A stretch of 64,000 bases of DNA from positions 1-64,000 of the forward strand of contig NZ_UIDD01000013.1 in the NCBI RefSeq assembly GCF_900497695.1, given 5' to 3'. The position numbers and the translations under genes are program-made. Every line of letters begins with the position of its first letter. Position 1 is the first letter of the stretch. The stretch is from Pseudomonas wadenswilerensis. Lineage in GTDB: Bacteria > Pseudomonadota > Gammaproteobacteria > Pseudomonadales > Pseudomonadaceae. The notes beneath the pieces are model-generated. The model was not told the DNA's origin. It saw nothing but the letters and a program-made list of their open reading frames with translations, and ran no database searches. Below are positions 24,165 through 33,669 of the stretch, piece after piece.

Positions 24165-26552
24165 TCAGGTTGCCGGGGCCGTCGGCTTGGCCAGCTCTAT
24201 ACCCGCCGCGCCCAACCGCTTGAGAATCTCGAACAGCAGGTCACTCTTGGTGGTGCCGACGATCCGCGGGCTGCTGACGTAGCCGGTCACCGTCAAGGTA
24301 ATGCCGTCGGGCGTGAGTTTGCTGAAGCGCACGAACGGCGCAGGCTTGTCGAGGATGGTCTCGTGCTCGCAGTAGGTGTCGTAGAGCAGGGTCTGCACCT
24401 GCTCGGGGTCAATGTCCAGGGGGAACACCAGCTCCAGCGTCGCCACCCCCTGGGCGCTGCCGCCGAGGGTGACGTTGCGCAGGTTCTGCGAGATCAGCTG
24501 CGAGTTGGGCACGATGACGATGGAGCGGTCGCTCAGCTGGATTTCGGTGGCGCGCACGTTGATGCGGCGGATATCTCCCTCGACCCCGCTGATGCTGATC
24601 AGGTCGCCAACCTTGACCGGGCGCTCGGTGAGCAGGATCAGGCCGGAGACGAAGTTCTTGACGATTTCCTGCAGGCCGAAGCCGATCCCCACCGACAGGG
24701 CACTGACGATCCAGGCCAGGTTGGTCCATTTCACCCCCAGCGACGACAGGGTCAGGAGGATCACCAGGGCATAGCCGATGTTGGCGAACAGGGTGCTGAG
24801 CGAGGCGCACATGCCCGGGTCCATGTCGGTCTTGGGCAGGAACTCGTTGTCCAGCCAGCGGCGCAGGGTGCGGATCAGGTAAATGCCCAGTACCAGGGCC
24901 AATACGGCATTGAACAGGTGCCCGGGGATGATGTTGAACTGACGCAAACCGGCGCCGCCGAGAAACGCGACGATGTTGCTGATCAGTTGCCCCAGAGTGG
25001 TGCCGATGCCGCCGACGAACAGGGTGATGACCGCCAGCAGCAACAGCCCGGCGCGGCCGAAGCCGGAGATCAGCGTTTCGACCTGGTCCAGGCGCCGGTC
25101 ACCGATGCCCAGCAGCTCTTTGAGCGCCTTGCCGCTGGCCTGGCGGGGCGAGAACACATACTCGCAGCCGTCCTTGAACACCTGCATCAGCAAGTAGAAA
25201 CCGGCCAGCAGGATAAACACCCAGACCACCTCATAGGTGACGAAGCGCGCCAGCGACACATAGCCGGTGAGCAGGGCAATCACCGAGGTGACCATGGCGA
25301 TGCTGGCAATGGTGTAGATCAGCCCGGCCATGGTCGACGCGGCTTCCGGCGCGTCCCCGGCGGCGGCCATCGCCCGGCGGGTAGTGCTGGTGCGCACCAG
25401 CAGGGCGATGATGAGGCCGGTGATCACCAGCGCGGCAATGCCTCGGCCAGCGATGACCAGCTGGTTGCTCATGCCGGCGGCATTGGAGATCTGCACCAGG
25501 GTCACCAGCACCAGCAAGGCACCGGCCAGCCAGCGGGCATAAGGCTGCAATGCCAGGGCCACCGGATCGGCGATATCCGGCAGGCGCCAGGAAGGATGCT
25601 GGGTCGACAGCAGCGCCCGGCTCAACCCGGTAATCAGCACACAGGTGTAGGCAAGTTTCTCGAACTCCTGGGAGAAGGTCGCCAGCATCGACGGCAACGG
25701 CAGGTGGCGGGTACAGGCGTAAAACAGCAGCTCCAGGGCAATGCCGGTGGCCAGCAGGGTCGCCAGCACCGAGGCCAGGGCCAGTGAACTGCGCCGCAGG
25801 CGGCCTTCGGGCACGCGGTTCATGCACGCCCAGGCCAGCCAGCGTTCCACCATCCGGCGGCCCAGGGTCCAGGTCAACAGGGCCAGCAACACCAGCACCA
25901 CCGTGGAGAAACGCTGACCCGGCTGCCAGACGGCCCCGGCGGTCACGCCCAGCTCATTGAAGAACGCCTGCAAGCGTTGGCGGTCGTCAGGCGAAGGGTT
26001 GAGTACCGGCGACCAGAATGCAGGGTTGAGCAGGCTGTGGGTGCTCAGGGTCAGTTCGCTTTCGAGCATGCTGCGACGAATGCCGGAAATCTGCGTCAGC
26101 AGGTTGGTGGCGCTTTCCTTGAGCGTCTCCAGCGTTTTGAGGGTGGTATCAAGGGTGTTTTTTTGCTCGGTGAGTACCGTGCGTTGCGCGGCGATGTCCG
26201 ACTTGCCCGGCACCAGGGCTTCAACCGGGGCCGGGCCGAGCACCTCCAGTTGCGCGCGCAGTTGTGCCTGCTCAGGCAGGAGCGCAGTGGACAGGCGGTC
26301 GATATCGACGATCAGCGCCTGCAGCCGGTCTTGTGGGCCTTCAAGCTGGTTGTAGTTGTTGGCCTGGGAAATCTGCTGCTTGAGGCTGTCCAGGCGCAGT
26401 TGCAAGGCTTGCAGGTCGTTCTGGGTCACCTTCACCGCAGGAACCGCAGCATTGGCCGTCGCAGGCGCTGGCGGTTCGGCTGCCTGCCCGAGGGCAAACG
26501 GCTGCAGCAGGGTAAGGGCAATGATGCCGATGATCTTCAAAGCATTGCGCAT
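24165..26552 (-). CDS. DUF3772 / MscS-family mechanosensitive channel
   Basis: A 795-aa inner-membrane protein combining a periplasmic domain with an MscS channel. Residues 1-24 are a signal peptide (KIIGIIALTLLQPFALGQA). Residues 40-190 are a coiled-coil helical region (LQALQLRLDSLKQQISQANN) matching DUF3772. Eight or so hydrophobic helices follow, and the MscS pore and beta domain lie near the end (VGIGFGLQEIVKNFVSGLIL, LTERPVKVGDLISISGVEGD, about residues 600-660). Start ATG 26552 has AGGG upstream; the open frame extends further but without family content. It probably releases solutes under osmotic downshock. Confidence 0.9.
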   Translation of the reverse strand: MRNALKIIGIIALTLLQPFALGQAAEPPAPATANAAVPAVKVTQNDLQALQLRLDSLKQQISQANNYNQLEGPQDRLQALIVDIDRLSTALLPEQAQLRAQLEVLGPAPVEALVPGKSDIAAQRTVLTEQKNTLDTTLKTLETLKESATNLLTQISGIRRSMLESELTLSTHSLLNPAFWSPVLNPSPDDRQRLQAFFNELGVTAGAVWQPGQRFSTVVLVLLALLTWTLGRRMVERWLAWACMNRVPEGRLRRSSLALASVLATLLATGIALELLFYACTRHLPLPSMLATFSQEFEKLAYTCVLITGLSRALLSTQHPSWRLPDIADPVALALQPYARWLAGALLVLVTLVQISNAAGMSNQLVIAGRGIAALVITGLIIALLVRTSTTRRAMAAAGDAPEAASTMAGLIYTIASIAMVTSVIALLTGYVSLARFVTYEVVWVFILLAGFYLLMQVFKDGCEYVFSPRQASGKALKELLGIGDRRLDQVETLISGFGRAGLLLLAVITLFVGGIGTTLGQLISNIVAFLGGAGLRQFNIIPGHLFNAVLALVLGIYLIRTLRRWLDNEFLPKTDMDPGMCASLSTLFANIGYALVILLTLSSLGVKWTNLAWIVSALSVGIGFGLQEIVKNFVSGLILLTERPVKVGDLISISGVEGDIRRINVRATEIQLSDRSIVIVPNSQLISQNLRNVTLGGSAQGVATLELVFPLDIDPEQVQTLLYDTYCEHETILDKPAPFVRFSKLTPDGITLTVTGYVSSPRIVGTTKSDLLFEILKRLGAAGIELAKPTAPAT

Positions 26553-26680
26553 GGTAATGCCCTGTATGGTTGTTGATCTCCCAGCTTTTGAGGGTAGGCC
26601 ATCAGCGGTTGATCGCGGGATCAATTTGCAGTCATCTGCACGTCAGGCAAAACCCTCATTGCCCTGGGAACCCGCGAGGT

Positions 26681-26869
26681 TTATGACGGGCAAGTGAAGT
26701 GGGTGGGGGCCTGGGGTGCCAGGACCAGGTGCAACGGTACAGGCTGTTGCCCATCAAGGGCAGGGGGCTCGAAACTCACCACCAACAGCGGCTGGCGCTC
26801 GGTCGTGCCGCCTGCCACTGCGTTGGTCATCCGGGCGTGGTTGGCTGCGATTTCATTGAGAGTAGACAC
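26681..26869 (-). CDS. Small hypothetical protein (62 aa)
   Basis: Starts at GTG 26869, behind a GGAG seven bases upstream, and reads MSTLNEIAANHARMTNAVAG then a proline-rich tail ending THFTCPS. The N-terminal helix is the only structured part. Family not recognised. It lies upstream of the mechanosensitive channel on the same strand, separated by 128 bases that hold no gene. Confidence 0.5.
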   Translation of the reverse strand: MSTLNEIAANHARMTNAVAGGTTERQPLLVVSFEPPALDGQQPVPLHLVLAPQAPTHFTCPS

Positions 26870-27055
26870 GTTACATCTCCGGTGACCGAGCAAGGCTATT
26901 GCTGGCGTCCATAAGCGTTAGGTTGATTCGCCGTCGCGTCAGGATTACGTCGCTTCACGACGGCGAGCGCCAGCCTTTGCAATCCGTACGCCATCCTTGT
27001 CAATAAACGGGCAGGCGCTGCCGGTTTGCGATGAACGGAGGTGAGGCAGGGCATC

Positions 27056-27086
27056 GCTCATCGTTAACCTGAGTGTAACGATGAGC
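27056..27086 (-). terminator. Hairpin downstream of the methyltransferase gene
   Basis: GCTCATCGTTA (27056-27066) and TAACGATGAGC (27076-27086) are exact inverse complements around a 9-base loop, 17 bases past the methyltransferase stop codon. There is no clean T-tract, so it is a terminator-like stem rather than a textbook terminator. The rest of 26870-27102 holds nothing I can identify. Confidence 0.5.
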
Positions 27087-27102
27087 CATGTGCCCTGGGT
27101 GC

Positions 27103-28029
27103 TTAATGCACAGGATTGATGAACGGGCCACCTGTCATCTGGACGAAGAGCTTGCGGAACTCTTCATTTTCAGGGGTAAGGATCAACGCTTGACGCAGGA
27201 ACTCAAGCCCTTCGCGAGCATTGTCCAGCTGGCAGCTGAGGGCGAAGGCCAGGTAGAGGTTATGGGGGTTGAAGAAGTCGAACGACAGCGCGACCTTGAC
27301 CAGGTGCAGCGCACCTTCCAGGTCTTGCGCCTGAATCCGGGCATTGAGTTCATCGTTGAACTGACTGGACTCTTTGTATGTCAGGGCCGACAGGCCGACT
27401 TGCTTTCTCAATACAACAGTATGGCCATTGCCGACTTTCGTATCAGTCTCTTCGACGCCTTCGATCAACCAGTGCCCCAGCCCCACAGAGTTGATCAGGT
27501 TGATTGCCCGCAGCATGCTTTGCAACGAGAACACGTGGTAGTGGCCGCGCCAGTTGTATTCATCCATCTGGCTCATGTCGATGCGCTTTTCGTACGCATC
27601 GATCATGTGCTCAAGGGTGGTCAGCGCTCGAACCCGGTCATTGGGGTCGGCGTTTCTTTTCGGGAATATGCAAAAGAACACGCCGTCATTCTTTACCACC
27701 CGCGAGGCTTCGATGTAGGCCGCAAACAGGTTCGGCACATGTTCGATGACGTGCGAACTGATCAGGTAATCGAAGGTTTCGTCGGCGAACGGAATGTCGG
27801 TGAAGTCGCCCAGTGCGTCGATCCGGGCGGGCTCGGTCTGGTAGTTGGCCTGTTCGTTTGCGTAGAGCTTGAAGTCTTTCAGATCGAGCGGATACAGAAA
27901 CGACTCGCCGTCACAAGGCCCCACATTGAGGCAGTCCGGCAAGTAGAAAGCATTATGGCTGCCGGCACCGATTTCCAGGCCGGAACCCTGACAATACTTG
28001 TTGGCCAACGCCATACCGTTCACGTTCAT
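27103..28029 (-). CDS. Class I SAM-dependent methyltransferase with C-terminal helical tail
   Basis: A 308-aa protein. The SAM-binding loop is GLEIGAGSHNAFYLP (about residues 17-31), the post-I region holds ARIDALGDFTDIPFADETFD (about 68-87) and the catalytic region LISSHVIEHVPN (about 90-101), a Methyltransf_11 pattern. Residues 215-308 form paired helices (LEGALHLVKVALSF, ARE GLEFLRQALIL) of TPR character. ATG 28029 follows AGAGGG by a long spacer. It is an isolated gene with lower GC than its neighbours, resembling surface-polysaccharide cluster methyltransferases, and could be horizontally acquired. Confidence 0.75.
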   Translation of the reverse strand: MNVNGMALANKYCQGSGLEIGAGSHNAFYLPDCLNVGPCDGESFLYPLDLKDFKLYANEQANYQTEPARIDALGDFTDIPFADETFDYLISSHVIEHVPNLFAAYIEASRVVKNDGVFFCIFPKRNADPNDRVRALTTLEHMIDAYEKRIDMSQMDEYNWRGHYHVFSLQSMLRAINLINSVGLGHWLIEGVEETDTKVGNGHTVVLRKQVGLSALTYKESSQFNDELNARIQAQDLEGALHLVKVALSFDFFNPHNLYLAFALSCQLDNAREGLEFLRQALILTPENEEFRKLFVQMTGGPFINPVH

Positions 28030-28136
28030 ATCGACTCGTATTCCCTCTGAAAATAAATGCCAAACCGAGCATCTGGCCCACGCAACGAGGCTATCGGCAG
28101 GGATGGAAAATAGTTGAGCCATCCCCGCCGCCCGGC

Positions 28137-29390
28137 CTACAGAAACTTGATCGGATAATTGACGATCAAGCGGTTCTCATCAATGTCGTAGGTACTGAAG
28201 TCCCGGCGCAGGGTCGAATTGCGCCAGCGCACCGACAGGTCCTTGAGCGGGCCGCTTTGGAAAACGTAAGCCAGCTCCGACTCACGCCCCCATTCCTTGC
28301 CATGGTCGGTGGCGCTGGTGTGCACATGGTCACCGGACAGGTAGCGGTTCATCAGGGTCAGGCCCGGCACGCCCAGTACGACGAAGTCAAAGTCGTGACG
28401 CAGTTGCCACGAACGCTCGTGGGCACTGTCGTAGCTGGAGTTGTAGGTATCGTTCGCCAAAGGGTAGCCGGCCGTGCCGTTGACCCGCATCCAGCCGGTC
28501 TCGCCATATACCCGCTGCAAGCCCAGGGAGAAAGTCTGCCCGCCGGTTTTGGCGGAAAGCATCAAGGATGCGGTTTTATTGTCCATCTGCCCGGCTTTCG
28601 CCGAACCGTGTTCATCGCCAAGAAACAGACCCAGGTTGGCACCCAGCCGCCAGGTGCCGACGGCCTGGCTATGGATCACGTTCAGGTATTGCTGCTGGTA
28701 GATATCCTCAAGCTGGGCATACCAAAGGCCCACCTGCGTGGCCTTGTCATTGAACTGGTACTCGCCGCCGGCGAAGTTGAAACGGTCCGAAGTGGCGTCG
28801 GGGCGTCCGCTCATGAACAGGCGCTCCATGCTGGCGTCGTTACGCGGGCTGTTGCCGCGAAACTGGCCGGTATAGAGGGTCAGGTTCTCGATTTCCCGCG
28901 AGGTGATCTGCGCCCCGCGAAAGGTCTGTGGCAATGAGCGGCCGTCATCGGAGCGCAGGATAGGCAGCAGGGATGCCCATTCACCGACTTTCAGTTCAGT
29001 GGCCGAGTACTTGGCTTTGACCGCGACACCCAGGCGGCCGAAATCGTCTGCTGGCCTGCCGCCATCGTGTACAGGCAGCAGTTGCGTACCCGCCGTGCCG
29101 CGGCCGCCGTCCAGCTTGACCGAGTACAACCCCAGCAGGTCGACGCCAAAGCCCAGGCTGCCCTGGGTGAAGCCTGAGCGCAGATCGAAAATGAAGCTTT
29201 GCGTCCATTCTTCGGCCTTGCCCTGGGGGTAGGCGCGGTCGACGAAATTGCGGTTGTGGTAGAAATTGCGCAGGTTCAGCGATGCGCTGGTGTCGTCGAC
29301 CAGGCCGGCTGCCGCCACCCCAAGCGAGGCCGTCGAGCACAGCAACAGGGTCGCAAGTTCTGGTGTTTTGCCGCGTACAAGGATTTTCAT
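28137..29390 (-). CDS. OprD-family outer-membrane porin
   Basis: A 417-aa outer-membrane porin for small carboxylates or amino acids. Residues 1-28 are a signal peptide (LATLLLCSTASLGVAAA). The mature protein opens with LVDDTSASLNLRNFYHNRNF (about 30-49), the hallmark of OprD strand 1, and contains LKVGEWASLLPILRSDDGRS in the constriction-loop region. It ends with an aromatic-hydrophobic strand, LIVNYPIKFL. It lies 92 bases after the TctA-like permease at the end of the mevalonate operon, so a role in mevalonate passage through the outer membrane is a fair inference. Confidence 0.9.
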   Translation of the reverse strand: MKILVRGKTPELATLLLCSTASLGVAAAGLVDDTSASLNLRNFYHNRNFVDRAYPQGKAEEWTQSFIFDLRSGFTQGSLGFGVDLLGLYSVKLDGGRGTAGTQLLPVHDGGRPADDFGRLGVAVKAKYSATELKVGEWASLLPILRSDDGRSLPQTFRGAQITSREIENLTLYTGQFRGNSPRNDASMERLFMSGRPDATSDRFNFAGGEYQFNDKATQVGLWYAQLEDIYQQQYLNVIHSQAVGTWRLGANLGLFLGDEHGSAKAGQMDNKTASLMLSAKTGGQTFSLGLQRVYGETGWMRVNGTAGYPLANDTYNSSYDSAHERSWQLRHDFDFVVLGVPGLTLMNRYLSGDHVHTSATDHGKEWGRESELAYVFQSGPLKDLSVRWRNSTLRRDFSTYDIDENRLIVNYPIKFL

Positions 29391-29426
29391 TATTGTTATT
29401 TCCTTTCTATTGAGCGCAGGACGCCC

Positions 29427-29446
29427 TCGCAGCGCAAAGGCTGCGA
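29427..29446. other. Hairpin between permease and porin genes
   Basis: TCGCAGC and GCTGCGA form exact 7-base arms around GCAAAG. It sits within the presumed operon between the permease stop and the porin start. No T-tract follows in the transcribed direction, so it may modulate downstream expression or mRNA stability. Confidence 0.4.
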
Positions 29447-29482
29447 AAAATGATGGTGTCCGCGGTTACGGGGGGAGGGGGG

Positions 29483-30871
29483 TTACGCGCCCAGCAAGGC
29501 AACCAGGGCCGGAACGGTTAGCACGGCGGTGTAGTAGCCCATGAACTGCACGCCAATGTTGAAGCCCAGAAAGCGTGAGAGAAATCCGCCCAACAGGCCG
29601 ATGGTGACAATCACCAGCAAACCGAGCAGGCCCCCTTCCCAGATGCCGATCACCAGGATCAGGCCGACAAAGGTGGCGATCACCGCTTCATGGCTGATCT
29701 TGCGCGACACATAGGAGGCCGCCCGGTGCGCGTAATTCATGGTGAAGGGGTAGGCGATCAGAATGGCCACCACCACCGCCAACATGCCGTAGCCAAGAAA
29801 CTCCCAAGTGCTGAGCATCGAGTGCAGGTTGTTCACCTGGCCGGTGGCGGTATCGACGCTGAAGCGCGGCGGCGCATTGAACAGTGGCGCTGCCGGGCCG
29901 GCGGCGACCGGGCTCAGGGGCAGGCCGAAGGCAATCAGCGGAATCAGGGCTTCGGCGAGGTAGGTGGATTCGGTGACGCCATTGCGCGCCGTGATGACCG
30001 TGGTCAGGCGATGGTAGACATGCTTGACCCGTGAGCCGACGGCCTCGCCCATGATCACCGTCATGGCCACCGGGCTGAACACGAAGGTAGCGCTGGAGAC
30101 GATGGCGGTGACAGCCGTCCACAGGCTCTGTTTGCTGTCCAGTACGCGCAGCGGGTTGGGAAAGAACCCGCCCCAGCTTTTTACATCCGGCGACAAGGAG
30201 AACGTGCGCAGTTCCTGGCGGCGCATGGCGGCGCGCTCGGCCGGCGCGAGCAGGGAGAACAGCGCGGCAATCAACGGGCCGATGGCAATGCCGAGGAAGT
30301 AACTGACACTGAGCTTGACTCCGTACTGCGCGGTCAGGCTTTGCAGGCCGACAATCACCATGACGAAGGGTATCAAGGTCAGTACAGCGGCCAGGCGGCC
30401 TTTGGAGAACCAGGCGATGGCAACTGCCGCCAACAGGAACACCCAAGGCGCAGCGTGTTTGATCATGTCGCCGAACGGCGCAAGCATCACCGCGAACAAC
30501 ACCGCCATTGGCACCGCAATCAAGGCAGCAATCACCGCACCGGAAATCATCTTGCGCAGGGCAATATGCGGGACGCCCAGGTTGCGCAAGAAATTCGCCT
30601 CGCGCATGAGTGGCGTCGCCATGGTGTCGCCCGGAATACCCAGCAATGCCGTCGGTACGGCATGGGTCATGTGCTTGGCCACGGCGCCCGCCAGGAAGAA
30701 CGTCAGCACACCGGCTGCCGGCACGCCCAGCAGTACCACCAGCAAGGTCAGCGGGGCGAGGGTAGTGGTTTCATCGCTGCCGGAGATCAGGCCGATCCCG
30801 GCAAATATCACCGCGCCGAGGATACCCATGCCCAGGGCGATCAGCAGTTGATCCAGCAACAGAGCGATCAT
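29483..30871 (-). CDS. TctA-like permease (tripartite tricarboxylate transporter large subunit)
   Basis: A 462-aa polytopic membrane protein of the TctA family, the large subunit of TTT transporters. Signs are the N-terminal ALGMGILGAVIFAGIGLISG (about residues 11-30) and the family loop AVPTALLGIPGDTMATPLMR (about 71-90), with a repeated TM architecture. It is about 40 residues shorter than typical TctA. No periplasmic TctC-type binding protein is near, so the transport mechanism may differ. Its start overlaps the stop of the 158-aa gene by 4 bases (ATGA). Being in the mvaAB operon, mevalonate is the most likely substrate (inference). Confidence 0.82.
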   Translation of the reverse strand: MIALLLDQLLIALGMGILGAVIFAGIGLISGSDETTTLAPLTLLVVLLGVPAAGVLTFFLAGAVAKHMTHAVPTALLGIPGDTMATPLMREANFLRNLGVPHIALRKMISGAVIAALIAVPMAVLFAVMLAPFGDMIKHAAPWVFLLAAVAIAWFSKGRLAAVLTLIPFVMVIVGLQSLTAQYGVKLSVSYFLGIAIGPLIAALFSLLAPAERAAMRRQELRTFSLSPDVKSWGGFFPNPLRVLDSKQSLWTAVTAIVSSATFVFSPVAMTVIMGEAVGSRVKHVYHRLTTVITARNGVTESTYLAEALIPLIAFGLPLSPVAAGPAAPLFNAPPRFSVDTATGQVNNLHSMLSTWEFLGYGMLAVVVAILIAYPFTMNYAHRAASYVSRKISHEAVIATFVGLILVIGIWEGGLLGLLVIVTIGLLGGFLSRFLGFNIGVQFMGYYTAVLTVPALVALLGA

Positions 30872-31344
30872 GACCGGCCTCCATTGACACTTGCTGCGCG
30901 CACAACAACGGCAGGTGACACATCAGGGTTTGGCGGGGGCGCGTTCAGGCCTTTCTCGTAATCGGCGAACAGATCATAAAGATCCATCTCCCGCAGCTCC
31001 GCAATCGTCGCCGCGGGCAGGTCAGCCAGACTGCCAAGGGGGCCGAATTCGTTCTCCAGCTCCACGAGGATTTTCGCCCGCCAGGCGGGGTCTGCCAGGT
31101 GCTCGACGACATTGCGCTTGGGCTTGAACAGCGCGGCACTGATGGCGCCGCCGGCCAGGCAGCCGACAATGCCGACCAGCATCGCGTAGGCACGGGCCAT
31201 CTGCAGCGACTCTACCCAACCCACCAGCAGCTGTTGCGCGGTGAAAAAGGCGCCGAGGCTGACGGTTGCGCCGATGGCGATGGAGTAGACCAGGTGGCGA
31301 CCCTCCACGGTGTCGCCCCAGACTTCGAACAGTTCGGGTTTCAT
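30868..31344 (-). CDS. Small membrane partner of the TctA-like permease
   Basis: A 158-aa protein with two N-terminal membrane helices (LVYSIAIGATVSLGAFFTAQ, about residues 19-38, and AYAMLVGIVGCLAGGAISAA, about 52-71), then a soluble helical tail (ILVELENEFGPLGSLADLPA, about 91-110). TctB proteins have four helices, so this is not an ordinary TctB, though it occupies that position. ATGA overlap with the permease gene implies a stoichiometric complex. Family not recognised. Confidence 0.72.
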   Translation of the reverse strand: MKPELFEVWGDTVEGRHLVYSIAIGATVSLGAFFTAQQLLVGWVESLQMARAYAMLVGIVGCLAGGAISAALFKPKRNVVEHLADPAWRAKILVELENEFGPLGSLADLPAATIAELREMDLYDLFADYEKGLNAPPPNPDVSPAVVVRAASVNGGRS

Positions 31345-31402
31345 CTAGATTCTCCCACTGCCCTTGCGGGCTTTTATTGTTATGAACGTGAAGAGATAGC
31401 GC

Positions 31403-32314
31403 TTATCGCATTGTGCCCAGGCTACGTTTGGCGAGCAGGGCACGGGCTACCCTGGATGCCGTTGGCCGGCCGAGTTCGGCACTGATGAACTCACCGGTAT
31501 CGATCAGTGCCTGAAGATCGACGCCGTGGCTCAAGCCCAAGCCGTCGAGCAGGTACACCAGGTCTTCGCTGGCAACGTTGCCCGTGGCACCTGGCGAATA
31601 CGGGCAACCGCCCAGGCCGGCGACCGAGCTGTCGAAGACCCGGACATCGGCCTCCAGCGCCGCATGGATATTGGCGATCGCCATGCCGTAAGTATCGTGG
31701 AAATGCCCGGCCAGCGCGCTCACCGGTACAACCTGGCGACAGGCCTGGATCAGCGCCCTGGTCGCCGCCGGTGTCCCGGTGCCAAGGGTGTCGCCCAGGC
31801 TGATTTCGTAGCAGCCCATCCCGAACAGTGAAGCACTCACGGCCGCCACGGCTTCAGGTTTGACCGGGCCTGTGAACGGGCACGCCATGACGCAGGACAC
31901 GTAGCCGCGCACCCTGACGCCGGCATCGCGGGCGCGCACCATGACCTCCTGGTACTGGCGCAGGCTTTGCGCAATCGAACAGTTGATGTTCTTGTGCGAG
32001 AACGCCTCGGAGGCCGCCGCGAACACGGCAACCTCCCGGCAACCTGCCGCTATTGCCGCCTCCAGGCCTTTGAGGTTGGGCACCAGCGCCGTCCAGGTCA
32101 CACCCGGGCGCACCGGCAATGCCTTGAACACTTCATCGGAACCGGCCATCTGCGGCACCCAGCGAGGCGAAACGAACGCCCCGGCCTCCAGGGTTTGCAA
32201 CCCGGCGTCGGCCAACCTTTGCAGCAACCGCACCCGGGTCTGCGGCGACAGCGTCAGCGTTTCATTCTGCAGGCCATCCCTGGCGCCGACTTCGACCAGC
32301 CGTACAGCGTCCAT
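31403..32314 (-). CDS. mvaB: Hydroxymethylglutaryl-CoA lyase
   Basis: Cleaves HMG-CoA to acetyl-CoA and acetoacetate, the second step of mevalonate breakdown. The 303-aa protein has the TIM-barrel start VEVGARDGLQNE (residues 7-18, metal and substrate arginine) and the CYEISLGDTLGTGTP block. The lyase signature SVAGLGGCPYSPGATGN contains the active-site cysteine (about residue 235). The length matches the P. mevalonii enzyme (301 aa). Its ATG shares one base with the mvaA stop codon (TAATG), so the two are translationally coupled. Confidence 0.93.
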   Translation of the reverse strand: MDAVRLVEVGARDGLQNETLTLSPQTRVRLLQRLADAGLQTLEAGAFVSPRWVPQMAGSDEVFKALPVRPGVTWTALVPNLKGLEAAIAAGCREVAVFAAASEAFSHKNINCSIAQSLRQYQEVMVRARDAGVRVRGYVSCVMACPFTGPVKPEAVAAVSASLFGMGCYEISLGDTLGTGTPAATRALIQACRQVVPVSALAGHFHDTYGMAIANIHAALEADVRVFDSSVAGLGGCPYSPGATGNVASEDLVYLLDGLGLSHGVDLQALIDTGEFISAELGRPTASRVARALLAKRSLGTMR

Positions 32315-33600
32315 TACTGCGCCCGCTTGTGCTTGAGCAGTTCAGCCGCTTTGTCGGCGCGCACGTCGCGGGCCTCGACCATCTGCTTGACCAGCCAGTT
32401 GACCTCTTCGCCCCGGGCGCCGGCCGATAGGGCAATGTTGCGCGCGTGCAAGGCCATGTGACCACGTTGTATGCCTTCGGTCGACAATGCCCGCAGCGCA
32501 CCGAGGTTTTGCGCCAGGCCAACGGCTACGGCGATTTCGGCAAGTTCCTGGGCGGTTTTCACCCCGAGAATGCGCAGTGACAGTTGCGCCAGGGGGTGAG
32601 TCTTGGTGGCGCCGCCAACCAGCCCGACCGGCATGGGCATTTCCAGGGTGCCGACCAGATGCCCCTGGCGATCTTTTTCCCAGGTGGTCAGCGAGCCGTA
32701 ATGGCCCTGGCGGCAGGCGTAGGCATGGGCGCCGGCTTCCACTGCGCGCCAGTCATTGCCGGTGGCGACGATCAACGGGTCGATGCCATTCATGATGCCC
32801 TTGTTGTGGGTGGCGGCGCGGTAGGGATCGACCACGGCGAAGTGGTAGGCATCGAGGATGCCTTCGATGACTTCCTCGCCCTTGTAGGCGGCGGTGGTCA
32901 GCAGTTCAGGGGCGATGCGCACCTGTGCCCGGGCCAGGCGCAGGTCGGCCAGGTTGGAGAGGATGCGCAGGCGTACCGTGCCGCCGGTGATTTCCTCCAG
33001 CAACGGCGCCACCGCTTCGGCCATGGTGTTGACGGTGTTGGCACCCATGGCGTCGCGCACATCGACAATCAGGTGGGCGACCAGCATCGGCCCGCGTGGG
33101 CTCTGGGCGAAGGTATGCACTTCAATGTCACGGCAGCCGCCGCCGAGCGTGTTGAGCAACTGGTCCTTGCGGTTGGCCAGCTCGATGATCTGGTCTTTGC
33201 GGCGCAGCAGGCTCAGGCGGGCATTGAAGGGGTCGTCGATATCGACGATCTGTACCTGGGCACGCATCAACGGCAGCGAGCTGGAGGTCTGGAAGCCCCC
33301 GGCGTCGCGCGCCAGCTTAGCCATGAACGAGGCCGCGGCGACCACCGAAGGCTCTTCCACCACCAGCGGCACGATGACGTCGCGGCCATTGATCTGGAAG
33401 TTGCTGGCCACCGCGTAGGGTAATTCGAATGTACCGAGCACGTTTTCGATCATGCCGTCGGCGATTTCCAGCGGCAATGCGCCGGCATCGCTCAGCAGGG
33501 CAACGTCCTCCTGAGGAAGGCCAAGCACCTCTTGCAAGTGGCTCAGGCGTTCAGTGGGCGACATGGCACGGAACATGGGCAGGCGGGAGTCGATGCTCAT
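32314..33600 (-). CDS. mvaA: Degradative (class II) HMG-CoA reductase
   Basis: Oxidises mevalonate to HMG-CoA with NAD+, opening mevalonate catabolism. The product from ATG 33600 is 428 aa, the same as P. mevalonii MvaA, and every catalytic residue falls at the published position: Glu83 (VEEPS), Lys267 (THNKGIM), Asp283 (GND) and His381 (GHMALHARN). The nucleotide site DAMGANTVNTMAE is present. GGGAG-type RBS precedes the ATG. It is the first gene of a five-gene operon, mvaA-mvaB-158 aa-permease-porin, and is divergent from a MocR regulator. Confidence 0.96.
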   Translation of the reverse strand: MSIDSRLPMFRAMSPTERLSHLQEVLGLPQEDVALLSDAGALPLEIADGMIENVLGTFELPYAVASNFQINGRDVIVPLVVEEPSVVAAASFMAKLARDAGGFQTSSSLPLMRAQVQIVDIDDPFNARLSLLRRKDQIIELANRKDQLLNTLGGGCRDIEVHTFAQSPRGPMLVAHLIVDVRDAMGANTVNTMAEAVAPLLEEITGGTVRLRILSNLADLRLARAQVRIAPELLTTAAYKGEEVIEGILDAYHFAVVDPYRAATHNKGIMNGIDPLIVATGNDWRAVEAGAHAYACRQGHYGSLTTWEKDRQGHLVGTLEMPMPVGLVGGATKTHPLAQLSLRILGVKTAQELAEIAVAVGLAQNLGALRALSTEGIQRGHMALHARNIALSAGARGEEVNWLVKQMVEARDVRADKAAELLKHKRAQ

Positions 33601-33669
33601 GGGGAGGGCTCTCTTGCAGTTATTGTTGTGAGTTGGCGCCACCCTAGTCCGATCTGTTCCGGCAAAGAA

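Noticed and set aside
23796..25787. Long open frame antisense to the mechanosensitive channel
   Set aside because: Repetitive Gln, Gly and Asp composition. It mirrors the codon pattern of the real gene and crosses the cupin 3' end.
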